From Sporocytophaga myxococcoides DSM 11118 (GTDB taxonomy: Bacteria > Bacteroidota > Bacteroidia > Cytophagales > Cytophagaceae), in the NCBI RefSeq assembly GCF_000426725.1, contig NZ_AUFX01000009.1:366425-430424 (forward strand): a DNA stretch of 64,000 nt. Reading direction: 5' to 3'. The position numbers and the translations under genes are program-made. Position 1 is the stretch's first letter; every line of letters starts with the position of its first letter. A model generated the notes under the pieces. The model saw only the letters and a list, made by a program, of their open reading frames with translations. It made no database searches and was not told the DNA's origin. This document shows positions 19,121 to 27,911 of this stretch, piece by piece.

Positions 19121-19486
19121 ATGAAAAAAACGATTCTTATTGCGGATGACTCCGAGAGCGTAAGGGAAGTTGTAAGTTATACATTAATTAATGCAGGATA
19201 TGAAGTGCTAATAGGAATTGACGGAGAAGATGCATTAAAATATCTTAACGGCAAGGAAATTCATCTGGTATTGACGGATCTCCATATGCCTAAGATGGAT
19301 GGTATAGCACTTATAAAAGAAATAAGATCGAAGCCTGAATATAAATTTATCCCTATCCTATTTCTCACCACGGAATCCAATGCTTCTAAAAAAGAAGAGG
19401 CAAAAGCTGCTGGTGCAACCGGTTGGATTGTTAAGCCTTTTGTGCCCGAGAAACTTATAGAAACGATTCAGAGGGTAATAAGATAA
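19121..19486 (+). CDS. CheY-type response regulator, copy 1
   Basis: 121-aa stand-alone receiver domain. D9/D10 acidic pair, phospho-acceptor D53 (LVLTDLHMPKMDG), conserved Thr in LFLTTES and Lys in GWIVKPF. It is about 83% identical (101 of 121 positions by my alignment) to the second CheY at 23212, so the two are recent paralogues. It keeps an intact frame although the genes that should follow it, cheA and cheW, are reduced to fragments at 19491-19858. It could still be served by the CheA at 23577. Confidence 0.93.
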   Translation: MKKTILIADDSESVREVVSYTLINAGYEVLIGIDGEDALKYLNGKEIHLVLTDLHMPKMDGIALIKEIRSKPEYKFIPILFLTTESNASKKEEAKAAGATGWIVKPFVPEKLIETIQRVIR

Positions 19487-19490
19487 GTAT

Positions 19491-19677
19491 AGATTAAAAA
19501 CTTTATTTTTTGATGAGGCGATAGGCTTAATCAACGAACCGAACGTATAGCTTTACTTCTGAACAATAATAAGGAAGAAAAACCTATTCTAGGAGAAATC
19601 TTCATGATTATCCATACCACACTCTTAAAGGACATTGCAAGTATAGAGGACTTACAATCGATTGAAATTTCACTTTA
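19491..19677 (+). pseudogene. cheA remnant (HPt region)
   Basis: Starting 5 bp after the cheY stop, the sequence reads RLKTLFFDEAIGLINE, matching residues 3-18 of the intact CheA (RFKAVFFEEATTLINE). After one frame change it reads LLLNNNKEEKPILGEIFMIIHTTLLKDIAS, matching the region around the phospho-acceptor His (SLLLHNNPSDSSIIEQIFRIMHTLKGNS). There is no start codon, several stops and frameshifts occur, and everything after the HPt region is gone. Confidence 0.75.
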
Positions 19678-19693
19678 ATACAAAATCAATTTT

Positions 19694-19858
19694 ATAAATG
19701 ATGAAAATTTAACGACTCATTCTTATCTCTCATTTAACTTAGCAAACGATTTTTTTGCTGTAAATGAATCGTATGTCAAGGAGGTATTACCATTTACAGG
19801 AAGTACCGATACTTTGAATTCTAAATTCTTAAATAAACCACTTATAAATAACTATTAA
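19694..19858 (+). pseudogene. cheW remnant (N-terminal third)
   Basis: One open stretch of 54 codons without a start reads ENLTTHSYLSFNLANDFFAVNESYVKEVLPF. It aligns with the start of the intact CheW at 25643 (ENLNVSNSYLSFKLENETFAVTVERVHEIL). After about 30 matching residues the sequence becomes unrelated and stops at 19858; the rest of cheW is missing. It ends 12 bp before the MCP start. Confidence 0.75.
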
Positions 19859-19870
19859 CCCTGATTATCT

Positions 19871-21526
19871 ATGAAAATACGTCATCAACTTTTTATTGGA
19901 AACGGTCTAGTGTTGATCATGATCATCGCCCTGGCTACTGTTTCTTATAATAGCATCAATTCACTAATAACAACTTCAAAATGGGTAGATCATACCCACG
20001 AAGTTATCGAAAGAGCAAATTCGTTAGGAAAATTATTAATCGATATGGAAACAGGAGAGCGAGGCTTTTTGCTTACAGGTGAGGAAGAATATTTGGAACC
20101 ATACAATGAAGGAAAGAAAAGATTTAAAACAGTGCTTAACGAAGTAAAGCAACTTGTCAACGATAATCCTGAACAAGTGGCAAGGTTTGAAGTGATTGAT
20201 AATCTTGAGACTCAATGGCATGAAAAGACCGGTAATGTTGAAATCAGTGCCCGAAGAAAAATTAATGAAGGAACTGCGAGTATGGACGATCTGATGGTAT
20301 TGATAAATAAAAAATCAGGCAAACAAACTATGGATCAGCTACGGATTAAACTTGAGGAAATTGTTAAAATCGAAAAAGGGTTGATGGATAAAAGAACACA
20401 GGAATCAGATGAAACAGCAGCCACTTCAATATCTGCTTCATTGATAGGTGCAACACTAGGATTTATTATATGCCTGGGAGTAGCAATCTGGATTGTACTT
20501 TCAATATCTAGCTCTTTAAAAATTGCGAATGAAGCGATCAAATCAGTTGCAGAAGGTGATCTTTCTTTGAAGATAGATACAAGCAAAAAAGACGAAGTTG
20601 GGGAAATGCTTAAACACCTGCAGGAAATGGTTAATAAATTAAATGAAACATTAACTTTTATTAGCACAGCTGCCGAAAGCATTAGTTCTGCCAGTAAACA
20701 AATGAGTTCTTCTTCTCAGCAGCTTTCTGAAGGAGCTACTGAACAAGCCGCTTCTGCGGAAGAAGTTTCAACTTCTATGGAACAGATGACCAGTAACATT
20801 CAGCAAAGCACTCAGAACGCACAGGAGACAGAAAAAATTTCCCTTAAGGCAACAGAGGATGTAAGTGAAGGAGGCAAATCAGTTAGCATGACAGTGATGT
20901 CAATGAAAGAAATTGCTCAGAAAATTTCAATTATAGGGGAAATTGCAAGACAAACGAATTTGCTGGCTCTTAATGCAGCTGTGGAAGCGGCAAGAGCTGG
21001 TGAGCATGGTAAAGGATTTGCTGTTGTAGCTGCAGAAGTACGAAAACTAGCTGAAAGAAGTCAACAGGCAGCTATCGAAATAGATGCTCTTTCAAAAACC
21101 AGTGTAACAATTGCTGAAAAGTCTGGAAAAATACTTGAGCTGATCGTTCCAGATATCCAGAAAACCTCAAGGTTAATTCAAGAGATCACCGCATCCAGCA
21201 ATGAGCAGAATTCCGGAGCTGAGCAAGTAAATAGTTCTATTCAGCAACTTAATAGAGTTATACAGAATAATGCTGCTACCGCTGAAGAGATGGCGGCTAG
21301 CGCTGAAGAACTGGAAGCCCAAGCAGCTTCTTTAGAAGAAACCATTTCATTCTTTAATCTCGGACATGACAAAGGTAAAAAATACAATTCAGGGGATAAT
21401 GGATATGCAAAAAAGAAGAGCTTTTCCAAACAAGCATCTACAGGTAAAACTGGAAAATCTGTAAATGGCGTAGCTATAAAACTTGATAATGGTTCGGTTT
21501 CCGACGCAGATTTTACAAAGTTTTAA
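19871..21526 (+). CDS. methyl-accepting chemotaxis protein with CHASE3 sensor
   Basis: 551 residues: membrane segment 1 (about 8-28), a CHASE3-type extracytoplasmic helical domain (about 35-180, with [24 protein letters not shown]), membrane segment 2 (about 187-215), HAMP (about 215-265), and a methyl-accepting signalling domain with the hairpin tip [42 protein letters not shown]. The tip is the CheA/CheW contact site. Gln/Glu-rich helices on both sides offer methylation sites for the CheR and CheB encoded downstream. The protein ends without the pentapeptide tether that binds CheR. A strong hairpin follows at 21534. Confidence 0.93.
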   Translation: MKIRHQLFIGNGLVLIMIIALATVSYNSINSLITTSKWVDHTHEVIERANSLGKLLIDMETGERGFLLTGEEEYLEPYNEGKKRFKTVLNEVKQLVNDNPEQVARFEVIDNLETQWHEKTGNVEISARRKINEGTASMDDLMVLINKKSGKQTMDQLRIKLEEIVKIEKGLMDKRTQESDETAATSISASLIGATLGFIICLGVAIWIVLSISSSLKIANEAIKSVAEGDLSLKIDTSKKDEVGEMLKHLQEMVNKLNETLTFISTAAESISSASKQMSSSSQQLSEGATEQAASAEEVSTSMEQMTSNIQQSTQNAQETEKISLKATEDVSEGGKSVSMTVMSMKEIAQKISIIGEIARQTNLLALNAAVEAARAGEHGKGFAVVAAEVRKLAERSQQAAIEIDALSKTSVTIAEKSGKILELIVPDIQKTSRLIQEITASSNEQNSGAEQVNSSIQQLNRVIQNNAATAEEMAASAEELEAQAASLEETISFFNLGHDKGKKYNSGDNGYAKKKSFSKQASTGKTGKSVNGVAIKLDNGSVSDADFTKF

Positions 21527-21533
21527 ATAATAT

Positions 21534-21575
21534 AGCAGATATTGAATAGCCCTGAATAATCATTCAATATCTGCT
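21534..21575 (+). terminator. hairpin terminator after the MCP gene
   Basis: A perfect 14-bp stem (21534-21547 with 21562-21575; AGCAGATATTGAAT and its complement) with a 14-base loop. The U-tract is weak (TTCC), so termination may be partial or the hairpin may stabilise the mRNA end. Confidence 0.6.
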
Positions 21576-21599
21576 TTCCTGCCCTTTAAATTTTACCCG

Positions 21600-22754
21600 A
21601 TGAAAAAATGTTTAATTATTTTAAGCCTTGCAATGGCAAGCTTGAAAGGTAATGCGCAAAATTCTTCTCCTTTTACTTTCAGGACTGAAATCACAGGTGA
21701 TTTGATAAGCAATATACAAGGTGGAAGAAAAAGTGGCCACAGCTATGTGGGTAAAATAGATCTATCTTTGGGGTTGTCAACTGAAAAAGCCGGATGGTTT
21801 AAAGGAGGAAAATTGTTCCTGCATGCCATTAATGCTCACGGTGGAAATCCATCTGCACGTTATGTCGGAGATATACAGCCTGTATCAAGAATAGAAGCAA
21901 CAAACCGGATAAGTCTGTTTGAATTTTGGTACAGACAGGATATAGGAAAATTTTCAGTGCTTTTTGGTCAATTCGACATGAATTCTACCTTCGCAGTAAA
22001 TACTACTGCCGGCAATTTTCTAAACACCTCCTTCGGAATGTATCCTAGTGTAGCATTGAATGTGCCTTTATCTATCTATCCATATGCCACACCATCTTTA
22101 TATGTTAAATGGAAGCAATCTGAAAAGCTCGCATTCCAGGCAGCGGTGTTCGATGGATCTCCGTTAAAGTTTCAGGACAATCTTAATAACCTTAAGTGGC
22201 AAATTGACTCTAAAAAGAGATTGTTCTCAACATTTGAAATTCAGATGAAAGAAATTAAGGATTCGGTAGTAAAAGGAAATTATAAAATTGGAGGATATTA
22301 TCATAATGGAGATTTCCGAGACCTTTACGATTCCTCAAATTCTGTGAATGGAAGTTATGGGATCTACGTTACTATGGACAGACTAATCATTGCTGAAAAT
22401 TCTAAAGATAACCAGGGAGTAACTGCATTTTTACAATCAGGCTCTAGTCCTGGGAAAATCAATTTAGTGGATTTTTACTTAAGCACAGGGTTGATTTATA
22501 CAGGTATACTACCTTCCCGTTCTAATGATATACTTGGTTTGGGATTCGTATATTCATCAATAAATAATCATCTTCACCAAGCTTATCCTATCAGCTATAC
22601 TCAAAGCAGAAGTTTAATTGAGTTGAATTATAAGGCAAAGTTTGGGAATAACTTTATAGTGCAACCAGACTTACAATATATAATTAATCCTGGTGCAAAT
22701 CCTGCATTTAAAAATTCTCTTGTAGGTATTTTAAGGGTATCCCTTGTTTATTAA
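21600..22754 (+). CDS. OprB-type carbohydrate-selective porin
   Basis: 384 residues, Sec signal ending GNAQ, then a beta-barrel with the OprB pattern: KIDLSLGLSTEKAGWFKGGKLFLHAINAHGGNPSARYVGDIQPVSRIEA, the FEFWYRQDIGKFSVLFGQFDMNSTFAV block, and a C-terminal strand ending VSLVY. OprB proteins let sugars through the outer membrane. It sits inside the chemotaxis locus between the MCP and the second STAS-CheY-CheA set, so uptake of an attractant sugar may be linked to taxis (inference). Confidence 0.8.
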   Translation: MKKCLIILSLAMASLKGNAQNSSPFTFRTEITGDLISNIQGGRKSGHSYVGKIDLSLGLSTEKAGWFKGGKLFLHAINAHGGNPSARYVGDIQPVSRIEATNRISLFEFWYRQDIGKFSVLFGQFDMNSTFAVNTTAGNFLNTSFGMYPSVALNVPLSIYPYATPSLYVKWKQSEKLAFQAAVFDGSPLKFQDNLNNLKWQIDSKKRLFSTFEIQMKEIKDSVVKGNYKIGGYYHNGDFRDLYDSSNSVNGSYGIYVTMDRLIIAENSKDNQGVTAFLQSGSSPGKINLVDFYLSTGLIYTGILPSRSNDILGLGFVYSSINNHLHQAYPISYTQSRSLIELNYKAKFGNNFIVQPDLQYIINPGANPAFKNSLVGILRVSLVY

Positions 22755-22777
22755 AGTATACAAATTGCTCTTAGTAA

Positions 22778-22873
22778 TATTATGAAGAAGTTATCAGAAG
22801 GAACTTCGATACATCATCTAATGCGAAGGTAAGTGGCGCAAGTAATGCCGAAAAAGATCTAGATTTTTTTTAA
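22778..22873 (+). pseudogene. remnant of the CheZ-like gene (C-terminal tail)
   Basis: A frame without a start reads EEVIRRNFDTSSNAKV...SNAEKDLDFF and stops at 22871-22873, 10 bp before the second STAS gene. It resembles the end of the CheZ-like protein at 18021 (EKEIRNNQDNQFES...NNIEFF), which sits in the same place relative to the first STAS gene. The match is short, but position and tail agree. Confidence 0.5.
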
Positions 22874-22883
22874 CCTAACTAAT

Positions 22884-23189
22884 ATGGAAAAATTTAATAT
22901 TCAAAAAAAGCTATCTGACAATAAAGAGACCATTGATATTGTAGTTAGCGGGGATCTTAGCATCAAACATTCGGAAATTTTTTTCAAAGAATTGAAAGAA
23001 ATAAAAAAGGTACATAAGACTTACAATATTCTTCTTATGGACATTGCCCGGATAGATATTATGTGTTTACAAGTACTTATCTCATTCATGATTTATCTCC
23101 GGAATATTGATAAAGAAGTGAACCTCAAAAAGGAGTTAAGCGAAGAAATGAATCAATTACTTCGTAATGCCGATATGCTAAGTAATTAA
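22884..23189 (+). CDS. STAS-domain protein in chemotaxis operon
   Basis: 101 residues with an STAS-like pattern: an N-terminal strand pair (TIDIVVSGDLSIKHSEIFFKEL), then YNILLMDIARIDIMCLQVLISFMIYLRN, where the anti-sigma-antagonist phospho-serine position reads I-M-C-L and lacks Ser. It is a paralogue of the frameshifted gene at 18747. Such STAS proteins sit in the cheY-cheA operons of some Bacteroidota and may act as docking proteins; the missing Ser argues against Ser phosphorylation. It is followed by CheY after 22 bp. Confidence 0.7.
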   Translation: MEKFNIQKKLSDNKETIDIVVSGDLSIKHSEIFFKELKEIKKVHKTYNILLMDIARIDIMCLQVLISFMIYLRNIDKEVNLKKELSEEMNQLLRNADMLSN

Positions 23190-23211
23190 TATAAATCAGG
23201 TAAATAAATAA

Positions 23212-23577
23212 ATGAAAAAGACGATTCTAATAGCTGATGATTCGGAAAGCGTAAGAGAAGTAGTTTCTTTTACTTTGATAAATGCGGGATATAATGTGCT
23301 TGTAGGAGTGGACGGAGAAGATGCGATGAAGTTTCTGGATGGGAAGGAGATTCATCTTGTCATCACAGATCTTCACATGCCGAAAAAGGACGGTATTGCT
23401 TTGATTAAAGAGATCCGCGGAAAATCCGAATACCAGTATGTGCCGATCTTATTCCTTACTACAGAGTCTCAGGCAGCGAAAAAGGATGAAGCTAAAGCAG
23501 CGGGAGCAACAGGTTGGATTGTAAAACCATTCGTTCCAGAAAAACTAATTTCCACCATTGAAAAAGTCATTAGATAA
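23212..23577 (+). CDS. CheY-type response regulator, copy 2
   Basis: 121-aa receiver with D9/D10, phospho-acceptor D53 (ITDLHMPKKDG), Thr in LFLTTES and Lys in WIVKPF. Nearly the same as copy 1 at 19121; differences are mostly conservative (I/V, Y/F, E/D). Its stop TAA shares its last A with the ATG of cheA, so the two are translated together. This is the main candidate for the CheA substrate that controls motility output. Confidence 0.93.
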   Translation: MKKTILIADDSESVREVVSFTLINAGYNVLVGVDGEDAMKFLDGKEIHLVITDLHMPKKDGIALIKEIRGKSEYQYVPILFLTTESQAAKKDEAKAAGATGWIVKPFVPEKLISTIEKVIR

Positions 23578-25646
23578 TGGACAGATTTAAAGCGGTGTTC
23601 TTTGAGGAAGCCACCACACTCATAAATGAACTGGAAAGAGTTTCCCTCTTATTGCACAATAATCCTTCGGATAGTTCGATCATAGAGCAGATCTTCCGTA
23701 TCATGCACACATTGAAGGGTAATAGCACAATGTTCGGCTTTTACCGGATCGGAGATTTTACACATCACTTTGAGACGCTCTATGATTTTATTAGAGAAGA
23801 TAAAATGTCTGTAACGGATAATGTTCTTAACATAACATTTGCTTCTGTCGATCATCTGAGGGTGCTGCTTACAGATGTAGAGCTGGAAAATTCAGTCCAT
23901 AAAATCAATCATGAAAACCTGATCCGGGGGCTCATTGAGGTTCTGAACGGAGCTTCTGTCGAGGGGAGCATAAAAACACATTCTTCCGACCACAAAATAG
24001 AAGATAAAGTTTCGGATACTCCGACTTACTGGCTGAAATTTGTTCCTGAAAAGGATTTGGTGAGAAAAGGGACTAATGTATTATTCCTTCTCGATGATCT
24101 GTCTCAGCTTGGTGTAACTTATACTGTTTCAAATATCGAGCGACTACCTGATTTTAAAAAACTTGATCCTGCGGATATATATATACACTGGGAAATTTAT
24201 GTATCAGGAAATATAACAGAAAACAGTATCCGGGATGTTTTCATGTTCGTGGAAGAAGACTGCGAGCTTGAAATAAGAAAGATTTCAGAAACAAACTTGC
24301 TGGATCAGGATGGCTTTTCTACTATTGCCCGCGATATTTCTTTAAGCATTGATGAAAAGATTTCAAAGTTTAGTGGATTGGTAAATAATTCTTCTTCTAA
24401 AAATAGAATGGAGGAAGTAAGAAGTAAGATAGAAAAAGCCAACGAGAAATCTATAGTTACCTCTAAAGACAATTCGATTTCAAGTATCAGAGTGGCTTCT
24501 GAAAAGCTGGATGAACTGATGAGTCTTGTAAGTGAGCTTGTAACTACTCAGGCAAGATTAAATCTTGTTTCAGATCAGATTGCATCCTCTGAACTAATAA
24601 GTATTTCAGAAAATATTGAAAAGATCACCCGTCAGCTAAGAGATAATACTTTTAGTATTTGTCTTATCCCTATAGAAAACTTATTGGTGCGATTTCAACG
24701 ACTGGTGAGAGATCTTTCAACCCAATTGAATAAGGACGTTGTGTTTGTTTCTGAAGGTACAGATACAGAACTGGACAAGAATATTATTGAAAACCTGGCA
24801 GATCCTCTGATGCATATCTTCCGGAATTCACTGGATCATGGAATTGAATCGGGAGAAGAGCGAGTGAAGAAAGGAAAACCTGCCCAAGGAAAAATCTTAT
24901 TAAAAGCATTTTATTCTGGGAATAATGTGATTATTCAGATCCGTGATGATGGAAAAGGAATTGATCCGGAAGTGATCAGACAAAAGGCCATCAGCAAAGG
25001 ATTAATCACCGCAGATCAGAATTTGGATCGGCGTCAGATCTTCGATCTTATTTTTCTTCCGGGATTTTCTACAGCGGAGAAAGTTACCGAGGTTTCTGGT
25101 CGTGGAGTAGGAATGGATGTAGTGAAAAGACAGATTACTGAAATAAGGGGTGAAGTGGAAGTAGAGTCCGTGATCAACGAAGGAACTACCATTAATATTA
25201 AGCTTCCACTTACGCTTTCAATCATTGACGGAATGCTTGTTAAAATCAATGCTACGCATTTTGTAATACCATTAGGGAATGTGGATAAATGTTTTGAAGC
25301 AAAGCATGAAGAATTTGTAGATAAGATCAATGACCTTATAATTCTGGACGGAGAGCAGGTGCCTTTTATATATCTGAGAGATGAATTTGATATAAAGGAA
25401 AATTGTCCTCAACTGCATCAGGTGGTGGTGGTGAAGCAGGACGATAGAAGGGTAGCTTTATCAGTCGATACTATTATTGGAGAATATCAGGCAGTATTAA
25501 AACCACTTGGAAGGTTGTACAAAAATGTGGACGTTATTTCAGGAGCGACGATCTTAGGAAATGGAGAGGTTGCTCTTGTTGTTGATCCCAACAGAATCAT
25601 TAAGGAATATATATTTAATCAAATAAATAACGAAGTTTTACAATGA
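23577..25646 (+). CDS. cheA: chemotaxis histidine kinase CheA
   Basis: 689 residues with the CheA order: HPt/P1 with phospho-acceptor H44 in RIMHTLKGNS; a linker and P2-like segment (about 140-245); dimerisation P3 (IRVASEKLDELMSLVSELVTTQARL, about 305-330); HATPase P4 with the N-box HIFRNSLDHGIESGEERV, DDGKGID and GRGVGMDVVKRQI; and a CheW-like P5 (LPLTLSIIDGMLVKINATHFVIPLG to the end). It autophosphorylates with receptor input and passes phosphate to CheY and CheB. It overlaps cheY by 1 bp and cheW by 4 bp. A decayed second copy lies at 19491. Confidence 0.97.
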   Translation: MDRFKAVFFEEATTLINELERVSLLLHNNPSDSSIIEQIFRIMHTLKGNSTMFGFYRIGDFTHHFETLYDFIREDKMSVTDNVLNITFASVDHLRVLLTDVELENSVHKINHENLIRGLIEVLNGASVEGSIKTHSSDHKIEDKVSDTPTYWLKFVPEKDLVRKGTNVLFLLDDLSQLGVTYTVSNIERLPDFKKLDPADIYIHWEIYVSGNITENSIRDVFMFVEEDCELEIRKISETNLLDQDGFSTIARDISLSIDEKISKFSGLVNNSSSKNRMEEVRSKIEKANEKSIVTSKDNSISSIRVASEKLDELMSLVSELVTTQARLNLVSDQIASSELISISENIEKITRQLRDNTFSICLIPIENLLVRFQRLVRDLSTQLNKDVVFVSEGTDTELDKNIIENLADPLMHIFRNSLDHGIESGEERVKKGKPAQGKILLKAFYSGNNVIIQIRDDGKGIDPEVIRQKAISKGLITADQNLDRRQIFDLIFLPGFSTAEKVTEVSGRGVGMDVVKRQITEIRGEVEVESVINEGTTINIKLPLTLSIIDGMLVKINATHFVIPLGNVDKCFEAKHEEFVDKINDLIILDGEQVPFIYLRDEFDIKENCPQLHQVVVVKQDDRRVALSVDTIIGEYQAVLKPLGRLYKNVDVISGATILGNGEVALVVDPNRIIKEYIFNQINNEVLQ

Positions 25647-26140
25647 GCATAGAAAATCTGAATGTAAGTAATTCTTACTTATCATTTAAGTTGGAAAACG
25701 AAACTTTTGCTGTAACTGTCGAAAGGGTACATGAAATATTGGAAATACCCACGGTAACAAAAGTTCCTAAATCTCCAGACTTTATGACAGGAGTAATTAA
25801 CCTTAGAGGTAATGTATTGCCTGTAATTGATACACGCATAAAATTTGGACTGGCTAAAACTGATTTTACAATCGATTCCTGCATCATAGTTCTTTCTATC
25901 ATGATGGAGAATGAACAGATCACCATTGGAGCATTGGTGGATTCGGTTCAGGAAGTACTTGAGCTTTCATCAGAAAAAATACTGCCTTCTCCTGCATTAG
26001 GAAGTAAATATAAAGCTGAGTTTATTCAAGGTATGATAAAGAACGATGAACATTTCATCATGGTCCTTAATATTGATGAAGTTTTTTCTATCAATGAACT
26101 TCATCAGATGAAAGAAAACACATCTGAAACCATTATTTAA
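25643..26140 (+). CDS. cheW: chemotaxis coupling protein CheW
   Basis: 165 residues, one CheW domain: SYLSFKLENETFAVTVERVHEILEIPTVTKVPKSPDFMTGVINLRGNVLPVIDTRIKFGL, ending with VLNIDEVFS. It bridges CheA and receptor tips. The start ATGA overlaps the cheA stop. A remnant of a second cheW is found at 19694-19858. Confidence 0.96.
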   Translation: MSIENLNVSNSYLSFKLENETFAVTVERVHEILEIPTVTKVPKSPDFMTGVINLRGNVLPVIDTRIKFGLAKTDFTIDSCIIVLSIMMENEQITIGALVDSVQEVLELSSEKILPSPALGSKYKAEFIQGMIKNDEHFIMVLNIDEVFSINELHQMKENTSETII

Positions 26141-26151
26141 TTTTTAAACCT

Positions 26152-26289
26152 GTGAAATTATACAACTATGAAAAATTGATTTTCGAATTCCTTTATTTGA
26201 CTGGGATGTCCGGAGTTATATTTTACATGGGAGATAATTCCTCTAATCAATTAAGTGATTTTATCCACTATGGTTGTTTGGTTTTATAA
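26152..26289 (+). CDS. possible 45-aa small protein between cheW and cheR
   Basis: A GTG-start frame of 45 codons (VKLYNYEKLIFEFLYLTGMSGVIFYM...) fills most of the 197-bp gap between cheW and cheR. It is not similar to anything I recognise. Given the gene decay nearby, it may be a remnant rather than a real gene. Confidence 0.2.
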   Translation: MKLYNYEKLIFEFLYLTGMSGVIFYMGDNSSNQLSDFIHYGCLVL

Positions 26290-26337
26290 ATACCAAAATT
26301 TCTTATCTGCTGTGTTATTCTAAAAATTAATAAGATT

Positions 26338-27171
26338 ATGGTTTCAGTAGTAAAAATGTCTAATGAAGAGTTCAGAAAAATGAGCTCTATGATTTATTCG
26401 GATTATGGAATTAAAATGCCACCGTCAAAAAAAACATTGCTTGAATGCCGGCTTCAAAAACGATTGAACGCCCTTAATTTATACTCATTTAAGGAATACT
26501 GTGATTTTGTTTTCAGTCCCGAAGGACAAAGGACGGAACTGATTCAAATGATCGATGTAGTGACTACCAATAAAACCGATTTTTTCAGAGAGTCAATTCA
26601 TTTCGATTTTCTTAGCAATCATTGCTTTCCTGCGATGACTAAGGGCCGAGATGCCGGACGTCCATTACGGATTTGGAGTGCAGGTTGTTCTAGCGGAGAG
26701 GAACCCTATACCATCGCTATGGTTGCGAGTGAATTTGCAGAAAATCAACCTTTTAATTTTTCCATCTTTGGAACTGACCTTTCCACAGAGATACTTAAGA
26801 AGGCAGCTATGGCTATCTATTCGGAAGAGAGAACCAGTGTGATTCCTATGGTATTAAAAAGGAAATATTTTCTAAGAGGAAAAGACGATAAGAACAAAAC
26901 ATATAGAATAATTCCGCAATTGAGGCAGAAGCTTTACCTCCAAAGATTGAATTTCATGGATCATTCCTATAATGTTCCGTTTAATTTTGATATTATCTTT
27001 TGCAGGAATGTTTTGATTTATTTTGATAAAGAGACTCAGGAAAAAGTCATCAACCGTTTATGCGATAAGCTTAATAAAGGAGGTATTTTCTTTTTGGGAC
27101 ATTCTGAATCTATTACGGATATGAATGTACCTCTGCAACAGATTAAACCTACCATATTCAGAAGAATTTAA
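26338..27171 (+). CDS. cheR: chemotaxis protein methyltransferase CheR
   Basis: 277 residues. N-terminal helical domain (EFRKMSSMIYSDYGIKMPPSKKTLLECRLQKRL), then the SAM-binding domain: IWSAGCSSGEEPYTIAM (motif I), FGTDLSTEILKKA (motif II), NVPFNFDIIFCRNVLIYFD and KGGIFFLGHSESI. It methylates Glu residues of the MCPs. The ATG at 26338 gives the usual length; a second Met at codon 6 (MSNEEF) is also possible. Confidence 0.95.
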   Translation: MVSVVKMSNEEFRKMSSMIYSDYGIKMPPSKKTLLECRLQKRLNALNLYSFKEYCDFVFSPEGQRTELIQMIDVVTTNKTDFFRESIHFDFLSNHCFPAMTKGRDAGRPLRIWSAGCSSGEEPYTIAMVASEFAENQPFNFSIFGTDLSTEILKKAAMAIYSEERTSVIPMVLKRKYFLRGKDDKNKTYRIIPQLRQKLYLQRLNFMDHSYNVPFNFDIIFCRNVLIYFDKETQEKVINRLCDKLNKGGIFFLGHSESITDMNVPLQQIKPTIFRRI

Positions 27172-27210
27172 GTGTATTGTTTTTAACTGATCAAGTAGTG
27201 AATATGAAAT

Positions 27211-27426
27211 TATGCAATAGAAGAATTAATTCAGGAATTGCAATTGAGATTGTCAGAAAAACAGCCCTCCTTAAAGGAGATGAATGATCTTATGGGGCAA
27301 ATTCAGCAATTGAATAAGAAGCTGGAGCAGCCGGAAACTATGAAGAGCAATCTTCTTTCTAATATTCGCAACGAGATCATTAATCCATTCACTAACGGGG
27401 GAAAGTTTCAACAGGGATGTGAATGA
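27211..27426 (+). pseudogene. probable truncated coiled-coil/sensor fragment before cheD
   Basis: An open stretch begins after a stop at 27205 with no ATG, reads EELIQELQLRLSEKQPSLKEMNDLMGQIQQLNKKLEQ (coiled coil) and then KSNLLSNIRNEIINPF before ending at the cheD start (ATGA overlap). The last segment resembles the region around the phospho-His of sensor kinases (...S-H-E-I-x-x-P-L) with Asn in place of His. A TTG at 27238 could start a 62-aa protein. I think it is the front part of a lost sensor protein. Confidence 0.4.
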
Positions 27427-27893
27427 ATAAAATTTTAACATATTACCTTTATCCATCTGCGTTATTTGCAGATAATCGTCCTCATGAAGTAATTACTGTC
27501 TTAGGAACGTGCGTGGCAGTTTGTCTTTATGATCCGGTACTTAAAATAGGAGGTATCAATCATTATATGCTTCCATTATGGAACGGCGAAGGATTACCTT
27601 CCCCAAAATATGGAAATATTGCGATTGAAAAGTTGCAGGAAAAAATGATTGGTCTTGGCAGCCAAAAGAAAGATCTGCAAGCTAAAATTTTTGGTGGTTT
27701 AGGAAAGTCTACCACTGCCAATGTTCTCAATATCGGGCAGCGGAACTGTAAACTTGCTAAAGTAATGTTGAAACAGATGCAGATACCAATTGTAGCAAGT
27801 CATTTAGGAGGAGGTTTAGCCCGTAAGTTGAAATTCTATACTCATACGGGCGAAGTTCATATGAAATTTGTTAAGTCTGATGATATTGTCTGA
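27423..27893 (+). CDS. cheD: chemoreceptor glutamine deamidase CheD
   Basis: 156 residues. Catalytic Cys C30 in VLGTCVAVCLYD and His H47 in GGINHYMLP have the 17-residue spacing known for T. maritima CheD (C27/H44). Later blocks are AKIFGG, NIGQRN and VASHLGGGLARKLKFYTHTG. It deamidates receptor Gln residues and in many systems binds CheY/CheC. It starts within the stop of the preceding fragment and is followed by cheB after 18 bp. Confidence 0.94.
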   Translation: MNKILTYYLYPSALFADNRPHEVITVLGTCVAVCLYDPVLKIGGINHYMLPLWNGEGLPSPKYGNIAIEKLQEKMIGLGSQKKDLQAKIFGGLGKSTTANVLNIGQRNCKLAKVMLKQMQIPIVASHLGGGLARKLKFYTHTGEVHMKFVKSDDIV

Positions 27894-27911
27894 CCTTTTA
27901 AATTGTAACCC

